Shown: positions 1-11,638 of the stretch, piece after piece
Numbering within the stretch: position 1 is the stretch's first letter
How the letters are laid out: the number at the start of each line of letters is the position of its first letter
Assembly: GCA_023935145.1 (NCBI GenBank)
Contig: CM043700.1
Coordinates: forward strand, 141,507,328 to 141,571,327
DNA: 64,000 nucleotides
Source: Bretschneidera sinensis
Lineage: Eukaryota > Streptophyta > Magnoliopsida > Brassicales > Akaniaceae
Direction of reading: 5' to 3'
Notes under the pieces: model-generated
Told to the model about the DNA's origin: nothing
Seen by the model: the letters and a program-made list of their open reading frames with translations, nothing else
The model's database searches: none
Made by a program: the position numbers and the translations under genes

Positions 1-1849
1 AATGCAAACTCGCACACTCAACTAAAAAAATTGTGGCAGTGTATAAACTTTACCCTATTGCGACACCATCATAATCAAACGAACATTAATTTTTTATTGC
101 AGTGAGACCATACAACATTGCATCAAGGGCCATCCACTGTGCAACAATTAACTGTTATTGGAACACGAGGTGTTGATTCTAGTTTACATCACCTTAAAGT
201 AGTTATAGAACTAACCGTGGTGTGGACTCGATCCATCGGATGTGAAGTTCATGGCGAAGATAAGGGTGGAGATTCAAGCACCCTTGTCATTAAGACTCCC
301 GAAAGACAACAATGAAGTAGATCTGCCTAGGAAAACCATGACAATACACGGTAAAGCACTAGAATTATGATGCCCCAACAAGGCTTTTGCTTCAAATTTC
401 AACGGAGATAAAGATTTGTGTATTGATGGTTTTTACGACAGGGACAACATTTCTTTAAATTTTTGTCAGAGAAACAAAGGAAAAAATTGTTTGGTGAACA
501 AGAAAGTGAGGGATGCAAAGATTGGGTTTTGGTTTTGGTTGATTTATCTTTTTTTTATTCATTCAAATTGTTGCATATATTTGTCAAGGAAAAAGACCTA
601 GATTTAGGCTTTCTTTTCAGGTTTAAATCGTTGATGTTATGATCATCTTCTATTATTAACTTTCTTTTAGAATTTTGTGAATTTTTTAGGATTCTGTGAC
701 TAACTTAGGAAAGTAATTTAATTTTGAAGTATTAAGAATTCTTTTGGGTGTGTTTCTTTTCTTTTATTTTCTTTTTCAACTTTTATATTTGGCAATTGAA
801 CGATATTGCCCTTGTTTTGGATGAGTTGGGAGCATGCATGCTAACGGGTGAATGAGATTGAATTAGATGGATGACTTGATTAAAGCATATTTGTGAACTT
901 GAATAGTCAATTGAATCAAAATAAAACTTCAAGGGTAAATTGAAACATTTGTGAAATCTCAAGGACTGCAACAATTTTTTCTCAAGTTATTATTAGATAA
1001 CTTTTTATTTGTTAGCATTTTTTTAACTACATAGTTGTTTCATCAAAAATTATTTTGATAATCATAAACCGAAACTACTTTTCATAGTTTAACATATTGA
1101 TTATCTAAGTTAAAAAGAGAATACAAAATAAAACCACACAAAAGATTAAAACGTAGAGCATTTTTGGAATAATGCACATTCCTTATTTGTATGTTTCTTG
1201 AATTTGGTTGAATAATTAATATATCAAAATTTATACCAACTCTACTATAATATATTTCATAACTGAAAAATGCACGCAACCCTCATTGAAAAACAAAAGT
1301 TGCATGCAGCTAACAAACTACAAATTTTGTCAATAAGATGGTGAATTAAGAAGATAATCATAATAGATAAATCTCCAAACTTAAAATTGTCCATTGCATA
1401 CAATACCAAAAAAAAAACTACCATTTGTATTGAAGAAAAACTTTTCTTAATTCAAGAAGCATTACAACTGCACTTACCCAAGCAATATCCAACCCCAATT
1501 TGCACTATAAATCCGCAAAACTGAAAATATGAAGAAAAAAAAACACCTTGTGGAAGTGTGCAATTCTTTAAACACTTAACCTTGCTTTGCTAAACAAACA
1601 CCCAACTCATTAAAACTTCCATCGAATTAAATAGCAGGAGGTCTAACTAATCGATCATACAGACTTGAAACTGATTAGCTCCAAGAAAACGGTAATCAAC
1701 GGCTTTCTCGACACCAAAACTTCATTTCAAAATGATAACCATCGATATTTTAAACTCTGAAGATCAGTATTTACAAAAAACATAAAAAAATCACTTGCAA
1801 TTTGTATCTATCCCGACAGTTAACCTTCACTATGGGTTCCATCATCAAT
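1..1849. other. Intergenic, no recognisable gene
   Basis: I see no supported gene here. Short open frames (for example 118-315 and 416-601) lack recognisable motifs and are interrupted by AT-rich DNA. The only structure I can support is a stretch near 1085-1240 that is similar to the DNA flanking the solo LTR (listed separately). Confidence 0.6.
1085..1240 (+). repeat. Dispersed repeat copy A (uninterrupted paralogue of the LTR target site)
   Basis: This stretch resembles 3490-3586 followed directly by 5527-5555. Shared blocks are 'tagagcatttttgaat'-like, then a GC(C/A)-ATT-TATTTG-type run that crosses the place where the solo LTR sits in the other copy. It therefore works as an empty-site paralogue for the LTR insertion at 3587. 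The nature of the repeat itself is not recognised. Confidence 0.55.
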
Positions 1850-1850
1850 T

Positions 1851-2794
1851 TCATGGATGAGACGGTTTTGCATTGAAGATCAACGAGGTCTCAATCTGGC
1901 TAATTTCTTCATATTCTATAGGGAAATTAAGATCCAACAAAGAACTCCCAAATTTGATAGTATTGCTCTCATCAAAAGCAAAATTAACGTTAGAAAAATG
2001 GACTTTTGTATGCCTACCAAGTGTATGACTAGATTTAAACACTTTATCACAAAATGGGTATTGAATATTCCTTTGATTTTTCACACTGCTGTTAGTGGCG
2101 ATGGTAGCACTAGGTTATTCTTAATGGTCATTTTCATGAAGATTCATCTTCTTATTCATGTGGTTCGCCATGTGCCCACCAAGTACTTGATGAGATCGAA
2201 ACTGGTTCTTACATGTATTGCTCTTGTTTTTACCTTTGGTGTCATTTGCTCGACTTGAAGGTAAGCATTTCGTTTTGTCGTCATCATCACCATTACCATC
2301 ACCATCATCATGATCATCTTCACCTTTATCTCTTTTTGTATTTGTTGTAGCTTTTGAAATCATTATTAGACACATAACAACATTTTTCAGCAGAATAATG
2401 TTAGAGTTTAAACTCATGGATTTTGGCTTTTAAGGCTCGAACGATAAGTTGTAGTTCTCCATCATTTACGCCAAATATTTATGGCGATGATGCAATCTTC
2501 TTTGAGCTTTAAATGACTCAGTTTTAGTACTCTCTATATCCTGAAAAAAAAAATACGATAAGGCTTTGCAGCACCAAAGAGGTCATGATTGACAGATAGG
2601 TAGTAGTGGGTTTTGCTTAATGATGGATTACTAACTAAGCTTTGGGAGTTGATGATTAGGATATCTAGGCTGGTTTGTTTTGTTAGTTTTGTAAGAAAGG
2701 GTAGTATAACATAATCAGAATTCATATGACTTCCCATTGCCTTTCCATTAGCAAAGTTTTTGTTGCAAATCTGACATATTTTACCCTTGTTCAT
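1851..2794 (-). pseudogene. Decayed C2H2 zinc-finger (ZAT-type) gene
   Basis: Reading the minus strand from the ATG at 2794, three finger-like segments appear in the order expected for plant ZAT4/ZAT9-type repressors. They are CQICNKNFANGKAMGSHM near the start, a FRSHQVLGGHM segment near 2160-2210 and an FKSSHTLGRH segment near 2020-2060, followed by an EAR-like DLNFP motif near 1920. QALGGH-type helices and a C-terminal DLN motif are typical of plant C2H2 repressors. Each finger has lost one zinc ligand: the last His is Asp in the first, and the first Cys is Ser in the second and Tyr in the third. The reading frame is broken into at least three pieces, and an Asp-rich (GAT/GAC) run lies at 2265-2330. 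I read it as a pseudogene. A rearranged functional gene is unlikely. Confidence 0.75.
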
Positions 2795-3489
2795 AGCTTA
2801 AAATTACCAAACAAACAAGTCTTTATTTTTCTCTCTATATCTAAGTCACTCACTCTAGCTATGTGTCTTTTGCTTGCTAGTCTTATCTCTAAATATTCAT
2901 TAAGGAGAGTGAGAAAGGGTTGGTGGCATGATTGCAGAAGGTGTAAATGAGTCTGACCTTTACCAAAATAAAAAAATTGAATTGAAAAAATAAAAATGGC
3001 TAAATATAGTGAGTATATCTATTGCGTTCTGTTTGATATGGAATGAATATGGAATTTTTTTTTATATGATATTGAATTTATATTAATTAATTCAATGGCA
3101 ATGAGTTATACAACTAAGAAAATAAAAAAGATCAAATCCTATATGCATAACTTGGAAAACAAAAAAAAACAATATATAAAAGAGAACATAAAATAAGGAA
3201 TTAGGTAATCAAACACACTATATAACATTCTTAAACTGGAGAATTACTTTCTTTATATGCTTAAAAAAGTGTTTATATTTTTTTGACATTGATGCCGCTA
3301 TATTTGTAACCACGTTGGATGGTTCAATCATAATATGACACACCAAATGTAAAAAAATCATATAAATTATCATGTCACGTCAATAATTAAGTAAAATCAA
3401 ACGTGTTAATCAACTAATTGATTTATAAACTTATTTGGTAGCAGCAAGCTAAGATCATTGTAGATTTTAATTAAGGTTTCAATATATGA
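2795..3489. other. AT-rich intergenic DNA
   Basis: Nothing recognisable. The bases just upstream (on the minus strand) of the zinc-finger pseudogene could be its old promoter, but I see no defined motif. Confidence 0.5.
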
Positions 3490-3586
3490 GTGTTATTCGT
3501 GGTTAAACATCTTGATTATCAAAGTTTGAAAGGGAAAAAAACAATATAAAAGATAGAAACATAGAGCATTTTTTGAATGGTGCCTA

Positions 3587-5526
3587 TGTAAGATTAATAT
3601 CCTTAAAGTATGGGTAATTTGATGATTTCCATTTAATATTATGATTATCATGCATACATATACAAATTGATTTAAAACTCAGTTTTGAAGCAAGTTTGAG
3701 GTAAAATTTTGAAAATATACTGAATAAAATGAGTTAAATGCATGAAAGTGTTTAAAATGGAAATTTTAAGGTATTTAAAGGTGTTAATCAATTGGGCAGT
3801 CGACTGGCATCCTACCAGTGGATTGGGTAGTTGACTAGTATGTTATTTTAGCTATATAAATGGCTTTAAACATCCAAAACTCCATTTTTCTTCATTTTAA
3901 CCTTTCTCTCTCTCTAAAACTCCTTCTCTCTCTAAATTCTCTCAAAATTACTATAGAAATTCTACTAAAACTTGAGATTTCATAAATGGTTGTTAAATTC
4001 AATCGTTGAATGTCTGATTTTTGGAAATTTTCGAGAAAATCTTTGTGAAGGTATTCTCTACTATTCTTGTTCTTTCATATAAAAATTATAATTTTAAGAG
4101 TATAAATCTTTATATTCTTCTTAAATGAATTTGAATTTGATTCAAGATAAAATGAAAGAAATTTAACTAAAACTTTGAATTTGAAACTAAGATAGAGTAT
4201 ATATACATGTATTCATGAATTAGCCCTAGTATAGGGTTTGAATTGAGTTATGAGATAATAATATTGGGTAAAAATATTCTTGTTAGGTGGAGGTGAAACA
4301 TCTGTTGGTGTCGCTGAAAAGAGTGCAAAAGCCAATGAAGGATCCACGAATAGTGTTTCGTGGTGAATTCACTTTACTGTTAGTAAGTGAGAAGAAATAG
4401 AACTATGAATAAAACTTGAAATGGTTTTTAAATGAGAAAAAAGTAATGAATATATTATGAAGATGTGATGAAATACATGATATAAGTATGAATTTACTGA
4501 TTAAAAATAAATATACTTTAAGTGATGAAAAAATTGGATGTATGGAATTATATGATGAATCGTTGTGAATTACATTCTTGAATGGATGTTTGAATCCTAT
4601 AAATTTGATTGATGTGATTAATTGGAGATTTTATGGTGAAATTATTTAAATTACTTTTTATTGTGTTTGTGCTTGCTTGTACGTGATTGTACATGTTTTA
4701 CCTAGCGACTGGTAAGATGGATTATGTGGTCCAGGGAAGGCCAGAACCATGGCTGGTCTAGATGAGTAAGTGCCAGCACGTGAGTAGACATCCCCGATAG
4801 TTGTATCAGAGACTGATACAGATACCCAAAAATGGATGAAATTACCTATATTTGATATAGTATGGATGAGATGTGATGTGGAAAGAAAGTTTAAAATCTA
4901 TGCATATGCATTCTTGACATATGCATATTATTTTATTGAGATATTAATACATCAAAATTATTTTGAAACCTTGTGATGATATGATTGTGAAATCATGTGA
5001 TGAGAAATATGGTGTTGAATTAGATATCTAGAGTGATATCTATATGTTGAATGAAATACATGAAATATAATATGATATGAAAAATGATGATCTAATGAAA
5101 GTATATTGATTGATATATAAATTGCAATTATAATTATGAATTGAAGTATACAAATTGAATACTTTTGGTAAATTGAACATCACTAAACTTGTAAAGCTCA
5201 CCCACATTTTAATCAAATTTCTAGTTGTGGGCAAGAAGTTGATAAAATTCCTTGACTTTAGACCATTTGCGAGTATCTAGGTGAGTCCTTGTGGTCGACA
5301 TCCTCAGAAATTGTAAATGAATTTTGTATATGAACATGAATGGATGTCTTTATTTTTTTTGTTAAAAATGTAATAAACTTTTGTATCTCCTTTGTAAAAG
5401 AGTTGAGGTGTATATATTGTAGTTATCTTTCAAGAATTTATGAAAATTATTGCATATAAATTTGTGCTTCGTGCTGAAAGGTGACAATACCATCTTGGGT
5501 TGGCCTTTCCAGGATGGGTCGTTTCA
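3587..5526. mobile_element. Solo LTR of an LTR retrotransposon, 1.94 kb
   Basis: The element begins TGTAAGATTA and ends GGTCGTTTCA, so it has the TG...CA ends of an LTR. It is flanked by the 5-bp direct repeat GCCTA at 3582-3586 and 5527-5531. Joining the flanks recreates a sequence similar to the uninterrupted stretch at 1085-1240, which supports a true insertion. There is no internal gag-pol, primer-binding site or second LTR in the window, so it is best read as a solo LTR formed by LTR-LTR recombination. Length and the 3' end sequence fit a Ty3/Gypsy family, but that is only a guess. Orientation is not determined. Confidence 0.6.
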
Positions 5527-5540
5527 GCCTATTTACTATT

Positions 5541-5790
5541 TGCATATTCAGTTTTAAGTTGCATAATGCATCAAAACTTATTTTCAAGAGATTAGAGGAT
5601 GGTGATGGTAATGTTACCCATATTCGTCGGGGATCTTTGAAATTTGACCATAATGGAGGAGGACTTGGAGGTTATTTTCCCCGATGATTCGGGTGCAAGT
5701 GAAAAATTAAAATACCAGTGAGGTATGAAAACGGATGCTAGGAAAATGATATCTGATATCGGTATATTATTATATTTTTATAATTAAATT
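5541..5790 (+). repeat. Diverged direct duplication, copy 1
   Basis: This 250-bp stretch is similar along its length to 6201-6465. Shared blocks include 'catcaaaactt', 'gaggatggtgatgg', 'gaaattygacc', 'ggtgaaaaattaaaat' and 'tgatatc-gata'. It starts directly after the LTR's 3' target-site duplication. No protein is conserved between the copies, because indels shift all frames. Confidence 0.65.
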
Positions 5791-5805
5791 TTTGTCATTG
5801 AAAAT

Positions 5806-5862
5806 GTGTGTGTGTGTGTATATATATATACATATATATATACACATATATACACACATATA
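5806..5862 (+). repeat. (GT)n(AT)n microsatellite
   Basis: A compound dinucleotide tract of GT repeats followed by TA/CA-TA repeats. It is likely polymorphic and has no other evident role. Confidence 0.85.
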
Positions 5863-6200
5863 TTCTCATGTCTAATTATGAGAGAGTATTGTTTTATTTG
5901 TCTTAGCTTAGATATTTTATGATTTTTGGGATGTTGTTTGCTAGACATATGGAATGTATATGACAACTTTTTCTAATTTTGTCCAACTTTTTTTTTATAT
6001 TTTTATTTCAAATAAAATGGATATGGACTACCTTATGGGCATTCATACTCGTGATGGGGTAGTGATAAAGAGGCGGTATGCATACCTGACAAGTATGGGG
6101 TGGGTGCAGAGAAAATTGTTTATCACGGATGCTGGTGATTGGAAAAGTGTAACCGGTCAAACTTGCCCTATTGCCAACCCTATTAAAGGAACCCTATTTG

Positions 6201-6465
6201 AATGTTCAGTTCTACGTTGTATAATACATCAAAACTTGTTGTGAGAAGATTGGAGGATAGTGATGGCAATTTTACCCATATTTGTTAGGTACTTCCGAAA
6301 TTCGACCCTAATGGGAGAGGATATGGAGGTTAGTTTCCTCGATGAGTAAGGTGCGGGTGAAAAATTAAAATAATCGTCTGGTGTGGGAATGGGTACATGG
6401 AGAGTGATATCCGATACTCTAATATTATTATATATATTTATAATTTATTTTAATTTTATCACTGA
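6201..6465 (+). repeat. Diverged direct duplication, copy 2
   Basis: Partner of 5541-5790, about 660 bp downstream in the same orientation. Identity is moderate with small indels, so the duplication is old. The DNA between the copies is not itself duplicated. Confidence 0.65.
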
Positions 6466-7839
6466 ATATATGATATGTTGATTACTAATACTGTGCAAAT
6501 ATACTTAGATTTGGTTCATTTTGAAGTGTTCCCTTAGCAGTTAACAGGTCACTTACTGTGGCATATTTGCTGTGTATTGTTCTGGTTCATTCTATAAGCA
6601 GGGAAACTTACAAACCTAGTCTTAATAGTAAAGGTGGTTGTTATGCCAGCAGTGTGGCATCTCCTTGCACTGGGTATATGTGAACTTATTATATGTATAT
6701 ATGATTTATATAGTCAAAACTCTCATTTTTATTTCAATGTTCTACAAGTTGGCTTGCTTGATGAGAGATTTCTAAGAATTCAACTTTCACTCTTTGCATT
6801 GTGCTTTATTTTTTCTCTCTGCCTCAGTGGCATAAGTTATTTTACTTGATGAAAACTGATGTCACAAGTGGATAGAAATGATAGCCCTTATTTTGGAAAG
6901 CTACTTGAAATTTCTACTAGCTTTTATGTTCTATTAATGTTCTTTAAATTGGTCAGCTTGTTTACATTTTATTGTTTTATTTTTACAGAATGAATTGATC
7001 CATGCTCAAGGTCAAGATACACAGTTTGGTTATTGCGAATAGGCAAGCTCCTTATCATTTTTTCCTTACTTTTAAAGAGTGTTAGGATTTATGCTTCAAC
7101 TTGATTTGTTTAATGATTTTAAAAAATAATTTTCATTGTTGATAAAAAATTGATCGATCAATTTTAATTTTGATCCGCTGGTTTAATCTTTTTTAGTGGA
7201 CTGAGGATGGGCATGAAATAATGGACACGTTAGGAAGTGAACATTTTTAACCCATGCCCGTTGGCCCGTCACCTATTGCACCCGACCTATACCCGGTCCG
7301 GCCTATCTGTTTCCCACGTATAATGAAAACTAAAAAGCTGAAAACCTAATTCCTAAAATTAGAACAACTCCCTCGCCTTAATCACTCACAACTCACCACG
7401 ATTCCACGAACCGTAACTCGGTAACTCCATATTCCTCAGTCACTGGTCATATCACTCATTGCACAATGACCGTGTCGTTCATCGCACCCTAGCCAGCCGC
7501 CTCATCTCGTTAGGTAAGATCTCATTCTCTCTTCTTTGATCTTTGATCTTATTTTTCTCTCTTTCTGTCATCATCCAATATTATTTCTTTCAATCGTCAT
7601 CCAATATTCTCTCTTTCTGTTACTACGAAAACAAAAAATTTGTTTTTCATCTTGTGTCCTAAATTGACTGAATTGAGCTTTCTTAGTTCTCATAGATTTG
7701 ATGCATTTTCCACACCCTACCTTACTCGATCCTGTTATCCTATCAAGCATCAGCATACTTACTTTCTCGTTCAAAACTCAACCTTAGTTCGTTGTTTTGC
7801 GCTTAACATCAACTACAAATTAGACTATTATATCCTTTT
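6466..7839. other. Intergenic, nothing recognised
   Basis: No domain or repeat family could be assigned. A splice-acceptor-like 'ttttacag' at about 6981-6988 precedes a short open stretch, but no partner exon or known motif supports a gene. The region 7200-7520 is locally GC-richer and enriched in CCCG and CACC words. Confidence 0.45.
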
Positions 7840-8276
7840 GGTTTTAGCCCTGAGATAGGCCTTAAGCGTAGCGGAGCCCTTAAGCGCAGTGGCACCTCCG
7901 AACAAAATGAGCTTGGGTCCAATGCAACAAGACGTCCCTTCCCTTTTGACGGTCGCCACCGCCATCAACGTGTGTCTGCACCTTGGCCTCGATCCATCCT
8001 CATTTTTCTCTATTATCGCATTCACTACCGAATACGTAGGTGCATATGTTGGCCCCATAATCGGCGTTTACTGCCTTCTCTACCGTTGTAGCCACTTGCT
8101 GCTGTGCGAGTGGAGGTGCCGCACTAGCCACATGAGATATGCCTTTTTGTCGGCAAGTGATCACCTAGCTGTGACTGCGGCTCCTTCTCCATTAACGATG
8201 AAGATTGCACTCTGTTTTGGTCTTGCACCTCCAGATTGTGATCGGTATTCGGTATCATCTCTGAATCAACATCCAT
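7840..8276 (-). pseudogene. 5' fragment of a BSL-type Kelch-phosphatase gene
   Basis: From an ATG at 8276 (minus) the frame opens MDVDSEMIPNTDHNLEVQDQ, close to the N-terminus of BSL2/BSL3-type Ser/Thr phosphatases with N-terminal Kelch repeats (brassinosteroid signalling). After a TAG stop and a frameshift it resumes at 8058 with GPTYAPTYSVVNAI and ends near ILFGGATALKG, the first Kelch blade of the family. The family protein is roughly 900-1000 aa. Only about the first 130 residues are present here, and no further Kelch or phosphatase sequence follows at lower coordinates. The DNA at 8277-8600 looks like an accompanying 5' UTR or promoter. It is therefore a broken 5' gene fragment, more likely from segmental duplication or transposon capture than from a retrocopy. 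Confidence 0.7.
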
Positions 8277-8650
8277 TGCTTTATGCTTCCAATTCGAGCT
8301 TAGCTAAGAGATTGAGTTAGAATTCACGCAAATTCGCATTTCTAATCAACATTTCGATTCACTTTCCATAAATTTGAAACTCAAACTTCTATCATCGATT
8401 CGTGCAACCACAAACAAAAAGAGGAATCTAAGTGATCAAGAATCAAAAACCTTAGTTCATCTCGTGGAATCTTTAATTCAAGAGAAAAATTAGAGGTATT
8501 TTCGAGAAAAACTTCAAGGAAAAAGAAAAAAGAAAATTCTCCTTCTTAGGTGTTTCGAGTTTTTCCTCTTTATCTCTCTCTCTTCTCTCAATTGCTATAA
8601 CCTCGAGGCGGTCGAGGAATAGAAAAGAAACGGGGTGGGGACAATTTCAA

Positions 8651-9487
8651 ATCCTTAACTAGTGGGATAGTAGGAGAAAAAATTATAGGTTGAGGATAAG
8701 AGAGATAAAAGAATGGAGAAGTTAAGTCTGAGTGGGATAGTGCGAGAGAAAAACATGGGAGAAAGATGTGGGGGGTTGTAGTCAATTGAGTTACATATAT
8801 AATCCATTAACGAGTGGGATAGTGGGAGAGAAAAACATAGGTTGAAGTTAAGAGAGATAAGAGAGTGGAGAAGTTAAGTCTGAATGGGATAATGGGAAAG
8901 AAGAACAAGGGAGAAAGATGCGGGGAGTTGTAGTCAACTGAGTTACATATATAACCTATGTTTCCTCTCTTTCCTTGTTGCTTTATCGAAGAAATTAGAT
9001 GTTAAAAAATGGGCCAATTTTTTTTAGGTTTTCTCCGAATCAATAAACGTTGTAAACAATACTAGCATCTCAACACACGCTACCCGTGTGTTGATTTGTT
9101 ATTTTATGTGATAAAAAAATATGCTAACAATTATTTTCTTACCTATAAGCATGCCAAACATAATAGTCACAGATTCTCCCTTAGAAAACTGAACATGCAA
9201 AGAAACTCCAAGAGAAGAACAATCCGGTTAGAATCACAAAAATGAAATAAGAACAATTGAAAATGTGGAGAATATTAAAAGGAACAGAGAAAATCAACAT
9301 GAGCTGAAGGTAATAGAGATGAAGAGTTGAGAAGTTAAGTTTGAGTGAGATAGTAGGAGAGGAAAATATGGATTTAAGATAAAAAAGAGAAGGAGAGTGA
9401 AGAAGTTAAGTCCGAGTAGGTTAGTGGAAGAAAAAAACATTGGAGAAAGATGTGAAGAGTTGGAGTAAATTAAGTTACATATATAAA
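8651..9487 (+). repeat. Purine-rich higher-order tandem repeat
   Basis: Copies of a 'gagtgggatagtgggagagaaaaaca' type unit begin near 8661, 8731, 8813, 8883, 9344 and 9415. Alternating spacings of about 70 and 82 bp make a higher-order period near 152 bp. Each composite unit ends with 'gagttacatatataa'. The third composite copy is separated from the first two by about 340 bp of other sequence and is more diverged. No coding potential is evident. Confidence 0.7.
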
Positions 9488-10089
9488 CTTATTTAATATT
9501 TTATTTATATATTTAAGTAGAAGTTTATTAGACATTTTAAGGAATAGACACCAAATGAGGGTTATGACTTTATTAATAAAAATATAGATATAGATATAGA
9601 TATGGATACAGATATACTCATGATGGTTTCACTTATCAAAAATTCAAAATAGTGTTTGGTTTCATTTTTATGTTAAAACCAAATTGTTTTTTTTTTCTTT
9701 TTTAAAAAAAAATTAAATTATTATTTAAAAAAATTATGGATTACTTTTATTTTAAACAATTTCAAGTCATAATTATGTAACGTGCAACATAATTATTTTT
9801 TTAATAATATATATAGATATATTTATCACCATTAAATAATATATTTACTCATATAGTGCCCAACATACAACCAAATAATAAACCATAAAAACATTTTTTT
9901 TTATAATCATAAAAAAATGCATGTGGTCGCCATTTAGAGATAAGGTGGGCCAGTGGCAGTAAGGTGGCCCAGTGTGGGTGAACGATCATGGGCGAACAAG
10001 AGAGGAGAAGGTACTCTCCAGATGGCCTGGGTCGAGGTTCGGTCTCAATTCCTTTTTAGAAAAACAGTTAGGTTCTAAACCTAGGCCCA
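9488..10089. other. AT-rich intergenic DNA upstream of SMC6
   Basis: Contains a short (GATATA)n tract near 9585-9615 and A/T-rich runs. No gene is recognised. It probably includes the SMC6 upstream region, but no specific promoter element can be assigned. Confidence 0.4.
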
Positions 10090-10259
10090 GCTTACACAGA
10101 CCCACTTCAACTTTCCCAACCCAAACAAAAACCGATGACACCCCATTCAATAATCTTCTTCAACGGCAATCTCCGCTCTGTTCCTCTCTCACACTCTCAC
10201 CAAAATTAGGGCAAACCGACGGCAAGCAGACCGACCACCGTGGCACCTACGGCACGGCA
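10090..10259 (+). promoter_or_regulatory. Candidate SMC6 5' UTR exon and leader intron
   Basis: This CT/CA-rich stretch resembles a plant 5' leader and ends at a good donor (GCA|GTAAGT at 10260). A matching acceptor, 'aaattgtag|gg', lies at about 11606, 33 bp before the SMC6 ATG. The intervening 1.35 kb is T-rich and intron-like. The leader intron is an inference from splice-site sequence only. The transcription start cannot be placed. Confidence 0.35.
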
Positions 10260-11638
10260 GTAAGTTTTCTCTCTCTTATTTATTCCTTTCTCTCTCTTCT
10301 CTGTTCCTTTCTCAGTTTTTCCCGCTTTCCTCCTGGTTCGAGTTTGCTATTTTCCATAGGCTCTTCGTTTTCTTAGATTTTGAGCTCTTCTTCTGATTCG
10401 CTTTAATTTTGTCCCTTTCTTCAGGTATTTCTCTCTACCTTTTTCTTCTCTCTCTCTCCTATAGAAGAAAGTTGGAGATTTACACAAGGGAATTTTATCA
10501 TATACTTTTTTGGGATCCTTTTCTGCGGTTATTGGTGATTTGAATTTTTTCAGTAGGTGCGGGATGTTTATATTAATTTTTATTTACTTAGTACTTTGAA
10601 TTTTAAAAATTATACGATTTGGAGTTGGTTGCATATTTATGACTGAATTAAATCGACTTTGTTTTGTTCTGTGTTGTTTAGCTGCAAAGTCTTGTGTGGC
10701 CGTGAATAGTTTGCTTTATGTTCTGGTTCAAGTGGGATGCTTTCTGTTTGACTGTAAATTGTTTGAACATCAAATGGGGTTTTGGGTATTTTATTTGAAA
10801 ATTCTTGCTTGGACTGTGAATTATTAAATTGAGATTTCATTTCAATTTGAATGTCTGATATTTGACTGTAAATAGATTCAACCTTACGCTTATATCTTGA
10901 CTTTTGTTTAAAAATTCATTTTTAAGTTGTGAGTGATTGAATTTGATTTCATTTCACTTGAATTTGATATAGATGTTTAAGGCTCAGTTTGTTACTTATT
11001 AATCTGTAACTTGAAAGCAGTCAAAGGATGACACATGATATTATGGTAACTTTGCTAGGCCGTAAATTTGAATACAGGCAGATATACTTAAGCCTTACCA
11101 GAGTTTTTTGTTTTGAGTTTGTTTCTCTCCTTCCAAATCAAGCTATTTCTTTATCTTATGTAAATGTATTTTTCGTTGATTACGTGCTGAAATTGATACG
11201 ATTATGCATTTCAATTGTTATTATTTCGAATAATCCGGGCTACCTAACTGATCACAGTACGAGATGCATTTACGACGTGCTGTGCTTGATGATTTTTAGA
11301 ATTTCATGGTATATTTTGTTGAACAATTACTCGTGGCCCTTTTTTTTAATTTTTTATTTATCTTTGACCATTTTTTTATAAAAAAATGGAAAACTAAGTT
11401 TTATTGTTGGTCAAAGACTTGATTTATGGTAATTGAAAAGTGAAAAAATGGGTGTTTTTTATTTTATTTTATTTTGTTGAAAAGTGAATCACAGTTTGGT
11501 TCAATCTTTCGGATCTGATTAGGATCAGAATTTCGCCAAACCGAAAATTACAGTATTGGCTGGTACGCCCGTTCTTTCTCTTAAGTTTCTATCAAACAAA
11601 TTGTAGGGACTGGAGAAGAAAACCCTAGGCAGAGTGCC

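Noticed and set aside
1857..2258. 133-codon + strand open frame
   Set aside because: It is antisense to the zinc-finger pseudogene and lacks any motif of its own.
7889..8320. 143-codon + strand open frame opposite the BSL fragment
   Set aside because: The minus strand carries the recognisable BSL N-terminus; the + strand frame is its shadow and has no known motif.
9972..10376. 134-codon + strand open frame before SMC6
   Set aside because: It is low-complexity, CT-rich leader-like DNA, crosses a likely splice donor and has no motif.
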